Origin: Humulus lupulus
Lineage: Eukaryota; Streptophyta; Magnoliopsida; Rosales; Cannabaceae
Direction of reading: 5' to 3'
Assembly (NCBI RefSeq): GCF_963169125.1
Contig: NC_084796.1
Location: 84,589,888-84,653,887 of the forward strand
DNA: 64,000 nucleotides
Shown here: positions 54,414 through 64,000 of the stretch, one piece after another
How the letters are laid out: the number at the start of each line of letters is the position of its first letter
Position numbering within the stretch: the stretch's first letter is position 1
Translations under genes and position numbers: made by a program
Notes under the pieces: model-generated
Told to the model about the DNA's origin: nothing
Databases searched by the model: none
Seen by the model: only the letters and a program-made list of their open reading frames with translations

Positions 54414-55358
54414 TGTTGACCTGTGAAATTGGCCAACAGTCGTATGTATGATATACGAAACCTTTTGAACGATATAAATAGAAATATAGGACAAAGTACA
54501 AATATCTAAACAAAACACACAGAAATTTATAGTGGTTCAGCCCTGTTCTGATGAAGAGTAATAACCTAATCCACTTAGTATTTAGTATTTAATCACTCAA
54601 TTGACAATTACAAAGATGAGCTGAAGAGTTCACTCATCACATATTTTTCCAAAAGTTAATCCAAATGATCGATCCAAAAGTCTCTCAATCCATCCTCCCC
54701 CGTGCCCCCCTCAAATGAAGCCATGGTGCCTTTATTTATAGTACCCAGGGCCTGTTACATGATAAGCAAGACTGGGGATCAAGGTTTGGTAGATGATCAT
54801 TTGGAGTGGAGATACATGTCAACCTTCCCATGATTATGAGATCGCGGGTCTTCTCGTTGTTTCTCTGGATCATGGTTGACTATGCACAATTGAAACCTTT
54901 TGGGAAACGATATGTCTTGGTTGGTCTATGAGACTTAGGTTCTAGGCCTGATGACCCTTTAGAGCTTGGGTGCTAGGCCTGTTGATTTAAGCGTTAATGA
55001 GCGTGAACTTTATCCAACGAAGTGTATTTGGGAGTTTAGGCTGACCACCCTATGAAGAATAGGGTGGGCCGACCACCACATGTGGTTCTTAGATCATGCT
55101 AGGCTGACCACCCCTAGGGGTTGGGGTGAGGTTGACCACCCCTTGGGGGCTAGGGCCAAGCCGACCACTCCTAGGGGGCTAGGGCTAGGCCGACCACCTT
55201 AAGGTAGTTTAGGCCTAGTCGACTTCCCTATAGGTCCTGGACCTATCTATCTTTGTTCATCGGTATTTTTCAATACTTCGTCATTTTTTCCATGACTTGA
55301 GATGCCACATGTCGCTTTCTCATTCGCCACATCATTTCTTGAATTTTGAGGGATAAAA
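54414..55358 (-). repeat. 5' LTR of Tat-2 (945 bp)
   Basis: It begins TGTTGACCTG (plus strand) and ends GGATAAAA where GGATAACA is expected. The minus-strand TATA box CTATAAATAAAGG is at about 54730-54742. GCCGACCACNCC motifs lie at 55067-55200, more of them than in the 3' LTR. Confidence 0.87.
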
Positions 55359-55742
55359 GTTAATGAAAATTGAAAAAGTTAATTCAGTTGCAATAATTAA
55401 GGTTTGCACTGATTTAACTATCCATTTAGTGACTAATTTTTTTTTATTTCTTTTTCGTGCGTTATTAATTTTCTTTTCAAAATTATTAATTTTCTATTGG
55501 GAATTGAGAAATTTGTGATATTAGGATTAGTAGGGTTTGGCCATTAAAATAACAAATTTTACCTACATTAAAATAACAAAATTCAACTACATCAATTTTA
55601 TGAAACAAAATCTATTCAAAATTCTTAATAAAAAGTTAAATGTTCGAACTTTGGAATTGAAATATGTATAACAAACTAGAAAGCATTGTTCAACAATATT
55701 ATATTAATCATAAATTAAACAAAAAACATTTAAAAAAATACA
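55359..55742. repeat. AT-rich satellite resumed after Tat-2, then plain AT-rich sequence
   Basis: The satellite unit cut at 27537 continues as AAGTTAATTCAGTTGCAATA and GGTTTGCACTGATTT, proving the empty site. From about 55430 no repeat or gene is evident. Confidence 0.65.
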
Positions 55743-56096
55743 TCAAGAAAAATTTATTTTTTGTTCTTCTCTTAGCATCTTCATATGCTTTTCAAAGTGT
55801 TTTTTGTCACCGCCTGTTAAGACTTTGTAGACTCGTTGTTGACCAATGTTAACTTTTTCCATTTCATCATTCCAAATTTTGATCTCCAACATCAAGTTTT
55901 TGACCATAACTCTCGTTAACTCCGCTCTTTTCTCCTGTTGGACGATGGAGAAGTCAATGAGATCACAAATGTTGCTCTGTGGGACAAGGTAGTCTTTTTC
56001 TTTGGCCAAGGTTTCTACTGTTGACAATCTCCCCCTCAATAGATCGTTCATTACTATAATTGATAATTCAAAGGTAATGAAATCTTCAATGTTCAT
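55743..56096 (-). CDS. Small coiled-coil protein, 117 aa (family copy A), possibly partial
   Basis: An intact frame from the ATG at 56096 to the stop at 55743. The second half (RAELTRVMVKNLMLEIKIWN, then DEMEKVNIGQQRVYKVL) is charged and helical. It resembles the exon 2 product at 57181-57579 (RRELSNLYVQNLKVEIKKWQ, then IELARIKRTCEHINKV), so it is a paralogue. The counterpart of the family's first exon is not found upstream, where satellite sequence begins, so the copy may be a 5'-truncated duplicate. No known domain is recognised and no function can be given. Confidence 0.5.
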   Translation of the reverse strand: MNIEDFITFELSIIVMNDLLRGRLSTVETLAKEKDYLVPQSNICDLIDFSIVQQEKRAELTRVMVKNLMLEIKIWNDEMEKVNIGQQRVYKVLTGGDKKHFEKHMKMLREEQKINFS

Positions 56097-56239
56097 GGCT
56101 ATTCTAATTCTAACGAAATATAATGATGTTTTTTTTTCTATCTGTTTTTTAAATGTAGAGTATATAGGCTAATACAAATGTATTATAAAGCAATGCATCA
56201 TTTTCAAAATAAAAATTATTTAAAATTAATTAATCTTAA

Positions 56240-57000
56240 TTAATTTTAGTTTTAATAATAAATTGATGGATTTTTTTGGGCAATATCTTAAATAAGCTAT
56301 TGAGAGTTGGGAAATTTAGTTAGTTAGCATAATTAAGTATTAAAGTCATTATTATTTTTTAAAATAAATTTAGAATATGAAGTAAGATAATAAATATGGA
56401 ATATATATTAAATATTAAATACACCTCTTCATATTCAAAGATTCTAACCAACTATTCATATTCAAACGCATATTTTTGTTACAACATAATATTAGAGAGC
56501 ATAGTCATTTTAAAAAAAAATTAAATATAGTATTGAGAATTTTGAAAGTTCAATTAATTTAGATAATTAGGGTTTATACTAATTATTATTTTAAATAATT
56601 AAATATTGAATATATCTTAAATATTAAATGCACTTGTTCATATTCAAAGACTCTAACAAACTATCTATATCCTAGCATTTAATAAAAATTTATTAAATTA
56701 ATCTTTTTAAACCCATGTTTCGGCTACTACATTTATTAGAGAGAATAATTGTTTTTTTTTTTAAAATATATATTATTGAGAATTTGGAAAGTTTAATTAA
56801 TTTGTATAATTAGGGTTTAAACTAATTACTATTTTGAACAATTAAATATTAAATATATCTTAAATACTAAATGCGCATCTTCATAATCAAAGGCTCTAAG
56901 CAACTATCTATGTCCTAGCATTAAATAAAAATTTATTAAATTGTTTTTTTTAAACCCTAATTTCGGCTATGAGAATTATGATTTACAATTAATATTGAAT
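56240..57000. repeat. AT-rich tandem satellite, right part
   Basis: It contains the same motif as 26640-27537: CTAACCAACTATTCATATTC near 56445, CTAACAAACTATCTATATCC near 56652 and CTAAGCAACTATCTATGTCC near 56895; units are about 207-243 bp. It lies between family copies A and B. Confidence 0.72.
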
Positions 57001-57180
57001 TTTTTGAAGATATAAAATTTAAAATAATTGCACATGTTAAAATTCAAGAACTCTCCTTTGAAATAATAATAACATTGTTCAAGACAATATATTTTTAATA
57101 AAAGGGCACAATAATAACAATAAAACCAACAAAATTAAACATAAAAAATGTGTGGAAACAAAAAAATATATTAAACAAAA

Positions 57181-58002
57181 CTACTCATGTTCAATCTTCC
57201 TCTTCTTATAGGCGTGATCTTCTTCGTTCATCATCTTCATTATTTGACTTTTGTTGAAACGATGAAGAAATTCCATAGTTACCTCTTTGTGTTCTTCATG
57301 TGGCACCTTGTTAATGTGTTCGCAAGTTCTCTTTATCCTTGCTAGTTCAATTTGCCATTTCTTTATTTCCACCTTCAAGTTTTGAACATATAAGTTGCTT
57401 AGTTCCCTTCTGATTTTTTTTGTGCAATGGAAATTGATACGGAATACGCCCACCTTCTCCAACATTTGTACCGTCTCCAACCATGGTGATTGGTAAGGTA
57501 GGAAAAGTTTCGGCAATGGTCATCAAGGATTGAAGATTCTCAATCATTCCTTCTACTAGAGTCAAGTATTCTTGATTCCCTAATGAAAATAAAAATAGAA
57601 CATATGGTTATTTTGTATTTGAACCAAGCATATGAATGAAAAACAAAGACTCACGATAATTAATTTCATATTCAACATCAAACAGATGTTGCCTCCAAAA
57701 CAAGTCTATCTTCTCCAAACCTTCGATAAAAAATAATGCTAAATATTTTTGAGCTTGTTCCATATCTTCACATCCAAAAGAGGCGTCAAGTATTGTTGGA
57801 TTACATGATCTGCCAAGATCATCTTTATTGCAGTTCTTTCATGAAAATTTTGGAAGAGGAGCGACTGAATATCATCCCACAAAGCATGTAAGTCTCTAGT
57901 GATGAATTTTTCTTTGCATTTGGAAAGGGAATGATGGCAAACTATTTCCACCATAATTTTTTTTGCATTATGTTGTGAATCATCTAGATATGTCATTTTC
58001 AA
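57181..58002 (-). pseudogene. Coiled-coil gene family copy B, two exons, frameshifted
   Basis: Exon 1 runs from an ATG at 58002 to 57655 and exon 2 from 57579 to 57181, with an intron of 75 bp (57654-57580) bounded by GTGAGT and TTTTCATTAG. Exon 1 (SLSKCKEKFITRDLHALWDD, then ERTAIKMILADHVIQQYL) shifts frame near 57770 into MEQAQKYLALFFIEGLEKID. Exon 2 (NLQSLMTIAETFP) shifts again near 57490 into RRELSNLYVQNLKVEIKKWQ, ending KKRKIEHE, a basic nuclear-signal-like tail. The two frameshifts may be real or assembly errors. It looks like a small cytosolic or nuclear helical protein of about 230 aa; unknown function. Confidence 0.55.
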
Positions 58003-59040
58003 TAATGAATAATGTTCTCACTTATATAGTGTTTGTTTTTACTATTCATAATTAATAATGGATGATGGGAGTTTAATGCATTTCTCATTAAAATGATTAC
58101 ATTGATTATAAAGAGATGTAACATGTTCCAACATATAAAAAATAAATATTCAATTGGTAATTTTGAAAATCTATTTACATATCCGAAGCAAAATATATAA
58201 ATATATATTAAAAAAAAGATAAGTAATTAAGATAGGCTTTTATTATAGTTGCTATAGCATTTGTCCTTACAATTATTGTAGTGATTAAATGTAAGTTGAT
58301 AATTTCGAAAAAAATATTTTACATATCCAAGAATTATAGTTGTGGCATGTGTGTTTTAGTATTATGTAATATTTTTTATTTTTTTAATAATTTTTATAGC
58401 TTTTGAAATCTTTAAAAATATATTAACTAAATTATAAAATTTTATATTAAGTATATTTTTTCAAAAATTATTATTAATAAATAATCATATAGTATTTATT
58501 TTATTTTATTTTATTTAAAATTTTAATTTTTGATTGATTTTAAAAGTTTTTGAATTCTAAAAAATATTAAATAAATTACTAAATTTTATTTATATTCTCA
58601 AAAATTATTATTAATAAATAATTATAGTTCCTTAAAATATATTAGAGTTTAGTGAGAAATTATTATGATAATTTACTGTTAACAATTTATAATTTGATTA
58701 TTGTAACAATTTATAAGTTAATTATTGCCAATTTATAATTTAATAAGTTCATGTGTTGAAGAATGGTCATATATTAATTGAATATTAAATAATATTCTGT
58801 AATTATTTTTTGGTAAAAAAGCATTTTTCATTATTTACATGACAAGAATAATTTAAAAAAATATATTTTCATTCTTTTTTTTCGAAGCTTATTATATTAA
58901 ATATAATTTTTAAATTTGTTAAATAATAATAAGAAAAACATAAATTTTAAACATTTTATTGAGAAATTTAATATATTTCTTCTTATAAAAAATTGAACAA
59001 AAAATAAAAATATAATACAAATAACTAATTCGGTAACTTA
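58003..59040. other. AT-rich intergenic sequence
   Basis: About 1 kb of very AT-rich DNA between copies B and C, with some repeated AAAATTATTATTAATAAATAAT segments (near 58465 and 58600) but no gene signal. A plausible promoter region for copy B lies at its left edge; no clear TATA box was singled out. Confidence 0.5.
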
Positions 59041-59430
59041 AATCTACTCTTCATTTCCCTGCCTCTTTTCTCAAATATCATCCATTATCTTCTTCTTGAT
59101 GCTTTCACGAGTCTTCTTCATTTTAACAAGTTCTTTGTTTCACCCTTCAATTTCTTCCTGCTCAGAAGCATCGATGAACTTTCAGAATAATTTATTCTGA
59201 ATGCGTCGAATCTCACGTAGTTTAGGACTTTCTCCACTCCATTCTCCAAATGCTTGATCTATTATTACCTTTCTCATTGTATTTCTTTCTTCAAGTGATC
59301 TCATAAGGCACAAATTAATCTCTTCCATGAAACTATACAACTCTCCACTTAAGAATTTTTCTTTTAATTTCGAGAGTGAACTAGTAAGAATTATCTCCTC
59401 TATCTTTTTATTGTCCATTTTCTCTCTATT
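59041..59430 (-). pseudogene. Coiled-coil gene family copy C, shortened and stopped
   Basis: The minus strand starts MDNKKIEEIILTSSLSKLKE at about 59417. KFLSGELYSFMEEINLCLMR and SLEERNTMRKVIIDQA match exon 1 of copy B (KFITRDLHALWDD, ERTAIKMILADH). After KLREIRRIQNKLF a TGA (59182-59184) interrupts, then KFIDASEQEEIEG, a TGA, NKELVKMKKTRESIKKKIMD, a TGA and EKRQGNEE. The middle part of the family protein is missing, so N- and C-terminal parts are joined. Confidence 0.55.
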
Positions 59431-59959
59431 GGTTTTTTTATGTCTAAATGAACAATATTTATGATGATAAAAAATATCATAGACATATATATATATATAA
59501 TGAATTAGCAATAATACATAGTTATTAGTAAAGTAGACAAGGCATGAGGAGTATTAATGATTGATGAGTCATACGAGGAGTTTATTCCAATTATTAAGAA
59601 TTTTTTTTTTGATAGAGAAAGACATTTAATTAGTTTTACCAAATATAACTATTAATTATATATGAGGATAATTGTATTAAATACAATTAAATTCATAAAT
59701 GTCATTGTTGACTACTCAGATTCTTCTTTTATTTAGTTTTAACTCTAATATTTTATTTTATTTTTTATAACGAAATATAAAGATAAAAAAAAATAGACAT
59801 ATTACAAAATATAATAATAATTATAACCATTAGAAAACTTCAAATTTCTATTTAATAATAATAATATGTTTAATTCAGCATCCATCTAACCAAAAAAAAA
59901 CATGGAAAGAGTACAATCATATAATTGAAAATTATAAAAAGAGACAACATTCATCAATC

Positions 59960-60400
59960 ATTGATTCAATTTTTCAAGCACCAATTTTGAAAAGTAATGT
60001 CACATTCAAGCTTGACAAGTTCAATGCGCATGTAGTAATCTTCCTTCTCTAGAGGATGGATGAGCTTTTGACAGGTTTCAGTTTGGAGTATTTAGAGCTC
60101 ACGAGCTGGAATTCAGTTAAGAATAGTATATATGCTACCTAACAACAAGAGTTGTTGAATAGTATTTATTTTACTACTAATGCTAAGAAGACGTGTGTTT
60201 ATATCCTCATTCTTCTATTTCTTTTTCCCTATTTTCTTCAGGTCTTCCATTTTCAACTTTCCTTTATCGTTTTTCTTTTCATGTCTTTATTTTTTGGCTT
60301 CTGCTTTTTTGTTTTCTTCACATCTTCCATTCTTTCCTTCTCTTTGGCCATTTTTTTTATTAATCACAATAAACTCAATCTTGTATTTCATGTAATGTTT
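59960..60400 (-). pseudogene. Possible coiled-coil family copy D, remnant
   Basis: In one minus-strand frame with scattered stops: KGKLKMEDLKKIGKKK, LSISSKINTIQQLLLLGSIY, HPLEKEDYYMRIELVKLECD and ITFQNWCLKN. The arrangement of a helical leucine-rich part followed by a charged helix, and the same orientation and spacing as copies A-C, suggest another decayed member. Weak; the T-rich plus-strand ORF here is its shadow. Confidence 0.3.
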
Positions 60401-60419
60401 GTAATGAATTGTTTATAAA

Positions 60420-60985
60420 TAATTTTGATACTTATCATTCAATGGTGCAGTTAACAAATATGACATCTTATCAAATTAATATGAATAACACCAATTGAGA
60501 TTCTCTATGATTTTTTTTAATTTATTAATATAAATTAAAAAAACTGGTGTTTTCAAAAAAGGAATTGATTCACATAAATTTCTACACATTTGTTACATCA
60601 CATATTTAGTTGTCGATACACCTATTCATCTTCCCAATACTAATTAAGAAAAGTTAATAGTTATATATTTTTAAAAATTGATTAAATCACATTTATTATG
60701 TTCAAAGAACCTAGACATATTTTCTTAATTAATTCAATATTTTATACATTTATTACACTCTATGAATTATTCAAAAGACAACTATTCAAATAAAACTTAT
60801 TAATTTCATATTTCATAATAAATTTTATAAAAATTTCCAAAAATTTCGGCCCTATTTATTTTATATTAAAAACACATTTATGTCAAACATATTAAGTTTA
60901 ATACTATATCCTATTTCATTTCAAATTTTATTTAATTCATTTAAAAAAATTATACATAATTATTAAAAAAATACTTGTCATTTAA
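60420..60985. other. AT-rich non-coding sequence
   Basis: No gene, RNA or repeat with support; scattered ACACATTTATT-like words only. Confidence 0.5.
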
Positions 60986-61555
60986 AAAAAAAAGACATTG
61001 GTTCAACTTCCATTAAACAAACACAACATTTCAATTGTAATATTCTATTATTACAAAATTAATTTAAAAATCTATGCATAATTATTTAAAAGATACATGT
61101 TCAACTTCCCATTAAGCAAACACAACTCTTAAATTTACTGTTCTATTTTTTTCGAAATTTATACATAATTATTAAAAAAAAAAGCATATTCAACTTCACA
61201 TTAAACAAACACGACTGTTCAATTTTAATATTCTATTTTTTCGAAATTAATTTAAAAATGTTTACATAATTATTAAAAATACACATGTTCAACTTCCCAT
61301 TAAACTGACTCAACTTTTCAATTTACCATTGTATTTTGTTCGAAATTAATTTATAAAAATTATACATAATTATTAAAAAGACACATGTTCAACTTCCCAT
61401 TAAACAAACACAACTCTTAAATTTAATATTTTTTTTTCAAAATTTGTTTAAAAAATTATACATAATTATTAAAAAGACACTTATTCAACTTCCAATTATA
61501 GTTCTTTTTTTTAAATTTGTTTAAATTTTTTAAAAGATAATTATTCATATTCCTA
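60985..61555. repeat. Tandem satellite, about six units of 92-102 bp
   Basis: Each unit has CAACTTCCCATTAAACAAAC, CTATTTTTTCGAAATTAATT and ATACATAATTATTAAAAAG-type parts. Anchors are at about 61008, 61102, 61194, 61292, 61394 and 61488. The unit is unrelated to the 175-270 bp satellite further left. It ends about 90 bp before the orphan ORF. Confidence 0.8.
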
Positions 61556-61643
61556 ACAACATTTTATAAATGTTTTTTATTTTTTCTCATCAATTTTTAA
61601 ATATAACATAAAAAATAGTAGAATTTCCAAGATAGAGATCACT

Positions 61644-62267
61644 ATGGAGCCTAGAAGAATTGAGTTAGTTGAATGGAGTTTTCATGAAGCATTTGTTGAT
61701 GAAGATAGTGGTAATAATGAAACAAAAAGCGAATCCAACTATGAAGTCAAAGATGCAGAGAGTGGGATTGAATGTCAAGATAATGTCTCATGTGAAAGAG
61801 ATAAAAACATCGTTCTTGAAGGAGAAAGTAGCAATACAATCAATCAAGTTAAGGAAGAACAACATTTTCACGTAATTAGAAAATGGCCTCAAGCATTACT
61901 CGATATGGAGTTTTCGGACAACATTTTTGATGTTGAATCAAGCGTAACTGACAGGGAAATAGATGTTATCCAGTTCATGAAAAATATCAATGGTTCATCA
62001 ACAATATGTACGAATTCGAATGAATATTATAAGGAGCTTGGAAGAAACGATGATGTCGAGGTAGATAACATCACTTCTTCTACCAAAACCTTTCTAAACT
62101 CGAAGGGTTTCTACAACATTCTCGTGAAAGCAAAAGACTTGTGTAGAAGAACTAAAGAATTGCATGATTTTCTCGATGAAGGAAATAATTTTGAAACTCG
62201 CATAAATCTTGTGGATTTTGAAGATGCTATTAATAATCTTTTTGGTGAAATTTGTAATGCTGAATAA
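61644..62267 (+). CDS. Orphan acidic protein, 207 aa, intact
   Basis: The ATG at 61644 opens MEPRRIELVEWSFHEAF, followed by an acidic, Asn/Ser/Glu-rich segment (about residues 20-75), a short patch FHVIRKWPQALLDMEFSDNI, and a C-terminal helical part (ILVKAKDLCRRTKELHDFL, then VDFEDAINNLFGEICNAE). No signal peptide, membrane segment or known domain is seen. It is the only sizeable intact frame in the right third of the window, in a region where neighbouring copies carry stops. It stands opposite to the small gene family. It could be a species-specific gene, one exon of a longer gene, or a fortunate survivor of a decayed element. Confidence 0.5.
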   Translation: MEPRRIELVEWSFHEAFVDEDSGNNETKSESNYEVKDAESGIECQDNVSCERDKNIVLEGESSNTINQVKEEQHFHVIRKWPQALLDMEFSDNIFDVESSVTDREIDVIQFMKNINGSSTICTNSNEYYKELGRNDDVEVDNITSSTKTFLNSKGFYNILVKAKDLCRRTKELHDFLDEGNNFETRINLVDFEDAINNLFGEICNAE

Positions 62268-62476
62268 GTGTTATTTATCTATTTATTTAAGGTATCTCTT
62301 AAAAAAAGTGTGCAATTAATTTTAAAAAATGCCAACTAATTTCATTAAATATATGTATTCATAAATTCATTCCAATACCCTAACATCATGCTCTAATTCT
62401 GATTGGTTAAGTTATTAATCATTAAATTTGAAATTAACCTATACATAATTTTATTTTATTTTTAATTAGCGAAATT
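62268..62476. other. AT-rich flank left of Tat-3
   Basis: No feature seen. The five bases before the LTR are AAATT, the candidate TSD, whose partner is outside the window. Confidence 0.5.
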
Positions 62477-63308
62477 TGTTATCCCCAAAATTTGAAAACG
62501 ATGACGTGGCAACAGAAATGACAAATGGCAAGGAATGGTTGGGTGACCTAGCTTAGGAGTGACCCAGTAGACCGATGAAGAATTTTGACTGCTAGAGAAG
62601 TGTCATGGCCGACCAGGCATGACCTTGTCCGACCAGTCACATGTTTGTCTGCCCAGGCATGACCTTGTCCGACCAGTCACATGTTTGTCTGCCCAGGCAT
62701 GACCTTGTCTGCCCAGGCATGACCTTGTGTGACCAGTCACATGTTTGTCTGCCCAGGCATGACCTTGGCCGACCAGGCATGACCTTGGCCGATCGGTCAT
62801 GACCATGTCCGACCAGTCAAGTGCATGCCTGCCCAGTCAAGTGCATGTCTGCCCAATGAAGGTGTGTTCGACTAGCCTGAATGAGATATGGATCGACTAG
62901 ACAGAGTCGGGCTATGCAAGAGATTCCAAAAACGGCTTCAACAAGAATCGGTCTTGGCTTGCGCGGGAATCTCTCATTTATCCCACGAATATAGAGTATT
63001 GTTATATTTTGAATATAACGAGAATAACAAAATATCCCGATTATGGCATCATAAAGGGGAACTTTTGATTCAAATTCTAATTTTCTAGAGAGAGAGAGAG
63101 AGAGTACTTGTATTTGAGAGAATTCTTGTATTCTTGTAATCTGCACTGAAGAAACTCAGTTGACTCAGGTTCATCTGATCTTGGGTGCAGATCTATAATC
63201 ACAACTCTAAGTGGATTAGGCTATTACCAACACATTGTCGTTTATTTCTCTTGAAGGTTTTTATCGTTTTTGACGTCTACACGTCGTTGGCAAAAAATGC
63301 GGTCAACA
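62477..63308 (+). repeat. 5' LTR of Tat-3 (832 bp)
   Basis: It has TG...CA ends as in the other Tat elements here. It includes a minisatellite (62605-62860) and a GA microsatellite (63088-63104). Confidence 0.82.
62605..62860. repeat. Minisatellite in Tat-3 LTR, units of about 18-36 bp
   Basis: It is made of CAGGCATGACCTTG, TCCGACCAGTCACATG and TTTGTCTGCC modules in varying order, about ten or more modules, ending in GCCCAGTCAAGTGCATG variants. Confidence 0.82.
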
Positions 63309-63330
63309 TTTTGGTGCTTTCATTGATAGC
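63309..63330 (+). promoter_or_regulatory. Primer-site/leader motif of Tat-3
   Basis: TTTTGGTGCTTTCATTGA lies directly after the LTR; it is shared with Tat-2 (minus strand, 54413 and on). Confidence 0.6.
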
Positions 63331-63363
63331 TTGAAGAGAAAGACAGACGGTCCCTGAAGTATT

Positions 63364-64000
63364 ATGGCGCCTAAGAACACCAATACGGCCTCCGACAAGA
63401 CAGGCTCCTCTAAAGAGCCTGCCAGATCAGAAGGTCCTGGCCCACAAGACCGTGAGACTGAGCCTAGAGTCGTGCTCGAGGACGTAACTCTAGAAGTTGA
63501 AGAGCTCCAGGAAGCCATGAGCGCCTTCTAGGAGGAGATGGCACAAGTCAACGCCAGACAGGAGGCGTTCGCTGAAGAAATGGCCAGGCAGAAGGCTGCA
63601 TTCGAGCAGCAAAGACGGGAGATGGACGCTAGGAGTGAGGAGATCTAGCGATAGCAGGAGGAGGCTGATAGGCGACATCGCGAGGCTACACTCGCTCTGG
63701 AGGCAGCTACACAGCTGACACGGGCCAATGCCCAAACTGCAGCAGGAGTGGCAGCCACCCCAGGAGCAAGGACCACAGAAGCTGGTCATAAGAACATTGA
63801 TAGACCCTATTCTCGAGGGCCAAACAGGAGTGGTAGTAACCCACCTGGCCGGGAGGAAGATGGGGTCCGGTCGGGCACTGCCTCAACTCAAAGGGGGAAC
63901 TCCAGAACCCCCTCATGGAGCCACCGATCAGAGACTTCTAGGTCTGGAAGTCATAAATCAGGTAGCAAGAAAACTCCACCTGAGCAGGAGCACAATAAAG
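63364..64000 (+). pseudogene. gag: gag N-terminal part of Tat-3, with amber stops
   Basis: The ATG at 63364 opens MAPKNTNTASDKTGSSKEP. A long Glu/Gln/Arg-rich coiled coil follows (MARQKAAFEQQRREMDAR, then HREATLALEAATQL), then a Ser/Arg/Gly-rich stretch to the window edge. Three TAG codons interrupt the frame at codons 56, 95 and 97 (63529, 63646, 63652); the context suggests former CAG codons. Otherwise the frame is open for 212 codons. The capsid and knuckle lie outside the window. Confidence 0.75.

Larger units (their letters stand above)
27538..55358 (-). mobile_element. Tat-lineage Ty3/Gypsy element (Tat-2) with nested insertions
   Basis: Related LTRs lie at 27538-28436 and 54414-55358, flanked by GTTAT (27533-27537) and GTTAA (55359-55363). 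Minus-strand order from the right is leader TTTGGTGCTTTCATTG, gag, protease, reverse transcriptase, RNase H, second RNase H, integrase, tandem repeats, the plus-strand antisense ORF, and more repeats. The length without the two nested insertions is about 13.7 kb. All coding parts carry multiple stops and frameshifts, and two catalytic motifs are changed, so it is inactive. Confidence 0.92.
62477..64000 (+). mobile_element. Third Tat-lineage Gypsy element (Tat-3), 5' part only
   Basis: An LTR (62477-63308) starting TGTTATCCCC and ending GGTCAACA is followed by TTTTGGTGCTTTCATTGA, the leader also used by Tat-2, and by a gag-like frame. It continues beyond the right edge. Confidence 0.85.

Noticed and set aside
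60152..60418. 88-codon plus-strand hydrophobic ORF that could be read as a membrane protein
   Set aside because: Phe/Leu-rich because the strand is T-rich; the opposite strand fits a remnant of the local coiled-coil family better.

Overview
This window is plant nuclear DNA, almost certainly from a eudicot. It is AT-rich intergenic sequence packed with nested LTR retrotransposons, and about five sixths of it is transposon-derived. The species cannot be fixed from the sequence; a woody or herbaceous eudicot such as one in Rosales is only a guess. No conserved single-copy housekeeping gene is present. The best intact coding regions are a four-exon antisense gene inside a retrotransposon and a 207-codon orphan reading frame near the right end.

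Layout. (1) 1-10198: the 3' part of a Ty3/Gypsy element of the Tat (Retand-like) lineage, plus strand: gag end, protease, reverse transcriptase, two RNase H domains and integrase, all broken by stops and frameshifts, then an opposite-strand spliced gene (5529-8426), then the 3' LTR (9400-10198). (2) 10199-17130: a probable reversed LTR fragment, then the decayed 3' end and LTR of a Copia element. That LTR is split by a remarkable palindromic Cassandra element (13081-16243), which is itself split by a Copia solo LTR (13399-15260). (3) About 17150-24700: a long Gypsy LTR-like sequence broken by a small CACTA transposon (17365-18700) and by a minus-strand non-autonomous LTR element with GC-rich minisatellite LTRs (21266-24421). 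(4) 24742-26580: a FAR1/MULE-type pseudogene. (5) A tandem AT-rich satellite (about 26800-27537 and 55359-57000), cut in two by a 27.8 kb insertion. (6) 27538-55358: a minus-strand Tat element. It holds a complete but dead Copia element (29379-41231), with a further Gypsy LTR in the Copia 3' LTR (38395-40261), and a solo Gypsy LTR (52148-54399). (7) 55743-60400: four related minus-strand small coiled-coil gene copies, mostly broken. (8) 60990-61550: a satellite of about 97 bp, then an intact orphan ORF (61644-62267). (9) 62477-64000: the 5' LTR and start of gag of a third Tat element.

Nesting order is supported by target-site duplications (TSDs) read directly: TAAAC, TGAAA and TTG are perfect, and ATTGG/ATTCG, GGGAT/AGGAT, AGGTC/AGGCC and GTTAT/GTTAA each differ at one base. 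The elements are not an operon or pathway; they record successive insertions.

The two most unusual objects are the Cassandra inverted dimer and the antisense gene. The Cassandra dimer consists of two 201-bp half-LTRs meeting exactly at a 12-bp self-complementary sequence at the expected 5S-like transcription start. The Tat antisense gene has 878 codons kept open across three introns and a TATA box on its own strand, while the pol region of the same element has decayed.
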